NCBI GenBank assembly: GCA_903911985.1
Contig: CAIWFP010000259.1
Span: 1 to 14,565 of the forward strand
Source: an uncultured Sphingomonadales bacterium
GTDB taxonomy: Bacteria; Pseudomonadota; Alphaproteobacteria; Sphingomonadales; Sphingomonadaceae
Length of the DNA stretch: 14,565 nucleotides
Direction: 5' to 3'
The translations under genes were made by a program, and so were the position numbers. Every line of letters starts with the position of its first letter. Positions within the stretch are counted from its first letter, which is position 1. Shown here one piece after another: positions 13,655 to 14,565 of the stretch. The notes under the pieces were generated by a model. The model saw only the letters and a program-made list of their open reading frames with translations, searched no databases and was not told the DNA's origin.

Positions 13655-14565
13655 ATGAAGACTTTCGGGCTCAGCTATCTTGCGACACTTGCCACCATGG
13701 TGGGTCTGGATGCCGTCTGGCTGACGGCCACCGCCGAACCACTCTATCGCGCTCATTTGGGCCCCATGTTGCTGCCAACGTTCCAGCCGGTGCCGATAAT
13801 CGCCTTTTACCTGCTTTACGCGGCCGGTCTGGTCATATTGGTCGTGTTGCCCGCGCTGATGGTCGCGCAAGCTTCGGCGGCGCGGCGCTTTGCCCTGACG
13901 CGCGGCGCGCTGCTGGGCGCGGTTGCCTATGCCACCTATGATCTGACCAATCAGGCGACATTGCGCGGCTGGTCGACCACGATAACGCTCGCCGATATGG
14001 CATGGGGAACGATTCTCAGCGCCCTTGCCGCGACGGCAGGCCTCCTTGCCGCCCGGGCCGCGCTGCGCCGCGAGCCCGGCCTTTGCGCGGGGGATCAGGC
14101 GCAAGCTCTGGGACAGGGGGCGAGCCCGTGCAGCTGCCCAGCCCATTTATGCGCGCTGGCTAACCTAATCCCTCGGGCGCGGCGCCATGGGCCAAAAGGC
14201 GCTGACCCGCGCCTGATAGGTCCGGAAAGCCTCTCCACGGCTGCGCAGCATATGCGCCTCCAGCGGCGGAATGCCCGACACATGCGCCAGCAGCCAATAC
14301 ATCACCACCGGCCCGGCCAGCGCCAGCCAGCCCTGAGGATAATCCCCGCCCAGACCAAGGGCGATGGTGGCAATGCCCACCCACACCAGCCATTCGCAGA
14401 AATAATTGGGATGACGCGACAAGCTCCACAACCCCCGGTCGCACACCTGCCCGGCATTCCCGACCTCGCGCCGAAAGCGTTGCAACTGCCGGTCGGCTAC
14501 CGCCTCGCCAGTCAGCCCGAGCAGGACGATGGCCACGCCGGCGGCATCCTGCAGACACCATCCAT
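13655..14565 (+). CDS. DUF2177 membrane protein, no stop codon within the window
   Basis: The ATG at 13655 follows GGAGA with a five-base spacer. The first 138 or so residues match DUF2177, a small inner-membrane protein family of unknown function: FGLSYLATLATMVGLDAVWL (4-23), FYLLYAAGLVILVVLPAL (51-68), AYATYDLTNQATLRGW (91-106) and MAWGTILSALAATAGLLAAR (115-134). Four hydrophobic segments are expected. Members normally end at about 130-140 residues, near base 14075 here. In this sequence the frame stays open to the edge, at least 303 residues, and everything after about residue 140 is antisense to the convergent DUF1295 gene and has no membrane-protein character. TAA codons stand in both other frames at 14161 and 14166, so a one-base frameshift near the end, or a sequencing error in the G5 runs at 14089-14093 and 14116-14120, would restore a normal-sized product. 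Confidence 0.72.
   Translation, partial: MKTFGLSYLATLATMVGLDAVWLTATAEPLYRAHLGPMLLPTFQPVPIIAFYLLYAAGLVILVVLPALMVAQASAARRFALTRGALLGAVAYATYDLTNQATLRGWSTTITLADMAWGTILSALAATAGLLAARAALRREPGLCAGDQAQALGQGASPCSCPAHLCALANLIPRARRHGPKGADPRLIGPESLSTAAQHMRLQRRNARHMRQQPIHHHRPGQRQPALRIIPAQTKGDGGNAHPHQPFAEIIGMTRQAPQPPVAHLPGIPDLAPKALQLPVGYRLASQPEQDDGHAGGILQTPS
14165..14565 (-). CDS. DUF1295 (steroid-reductase-like) membrane protein, C-terminal part
   Basis: The frame is open from the right edge to the TAG at 14165-14167 and encodes 132 C-terminal residues; the start lies outside the window. It matches DUF1295, a membrane family related to steroid 5-alpha-reductase and isoprenylcysteine methyltransferase C-terminal regions. 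Key features are EAVADRQLQRFRRE, the signature CDRGLWSLSRHPNYFCEW, two hydrophobic segments after it, and PPLEAHMLRSRGEAFRTYQ. The SRHPNY segment is associated with NADPH binding in the reductase superfamily. A GTG at 14536 could be read as a start, but the residues before it (LQDAAG) fit the family, so the gene continues. It converges on the DUF2177 gene. A lipid-modifying role is inference from family and neighbours. Confidence 0.88.
   Translation of the reverse strand, partial: GWCLQDAAGVAIVLLGLTGEAVADRQLQRFRREVGNAGQVCDRGLWSLSRHPNYFCEWLVWVGIATIALGLGGDYPQGWLALAGPVVMYWLLAHVSGIPPLEAHMLRSRGEAFRTYQARVSAFWPMAPRPRD

Overview
This GC-rich window looks like chromosomal or plasmid DNA of an alphaproteobacterium, most likely a sphingomonad (Novosphingobium/Sphingobium-like). 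The basis is codon use, the family make-up of the genes and an intergenic palindromic element of a style common in that group. No rRNA or tRNA marker is present, so the placement is inference.

Left edge (1-1363): the 3' end of an IS3-family insertion sequence (transposase C-terminus plus terminal inverted repeat, ending near 149) abuts the last codons of a virB10/trbI gene. That remnant overlaps a complete virB11 ATPase gene by ATGA. This is the tail of a type IV secretion cluster that appears to have been broken by the IS.

Minus-strand block (1437-4424): rsgA (ribosome assembly GTPase, with repeat-expanded N-terminus), a spermidine-synthase-fold SAM-binding protein, a 40-residue basic small protein and a stand-alone transglutaminase-like protein. 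The small protein, the SAM-fold gene and rsgA are closely spaced and probably co-transcribed.

Central plus-strand operon (4560-11421): three genes joined by 4-base ATGA overlaps. They encode a 1150-residue transglutaminase-DUF2126 protein, an 839-residue fusion of circularly permuted ATP-grasp and alpha-E domains, and a second transglutaminase-like protein. With the divergent transglutaminase at 3642-4424, three papain-fold transglutaminase domains surround one predicted amide-bond-forming enzyme. This matches a bacterial peptide-modification neighbourhood noticed by comparative genomics, whose substrate is, to my knowledge, unknown. It is the most interesting system in the window. The proteasome-like Anbu peptidase often found beside it is not here.

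Right part (11422-14565): a palindromic repeat element overlapping the end of the operon, a 44-residue very basic small protein on the minus strand, a luciferase-like flavin monooxygenase overlapping a DUF123 GIY-YIG protein gene, a DUF2177 membrane protein preceded by a promoter resembling those of ECF sigma/ChrR (singlet-oxygen type) systems, and a convergent DUF1295 (steroid-reductase-like) membrane enzyme running off the right edge. The DUF2177 frame has no stop codon before the window ends, which suggests a frameshift or lost stop.
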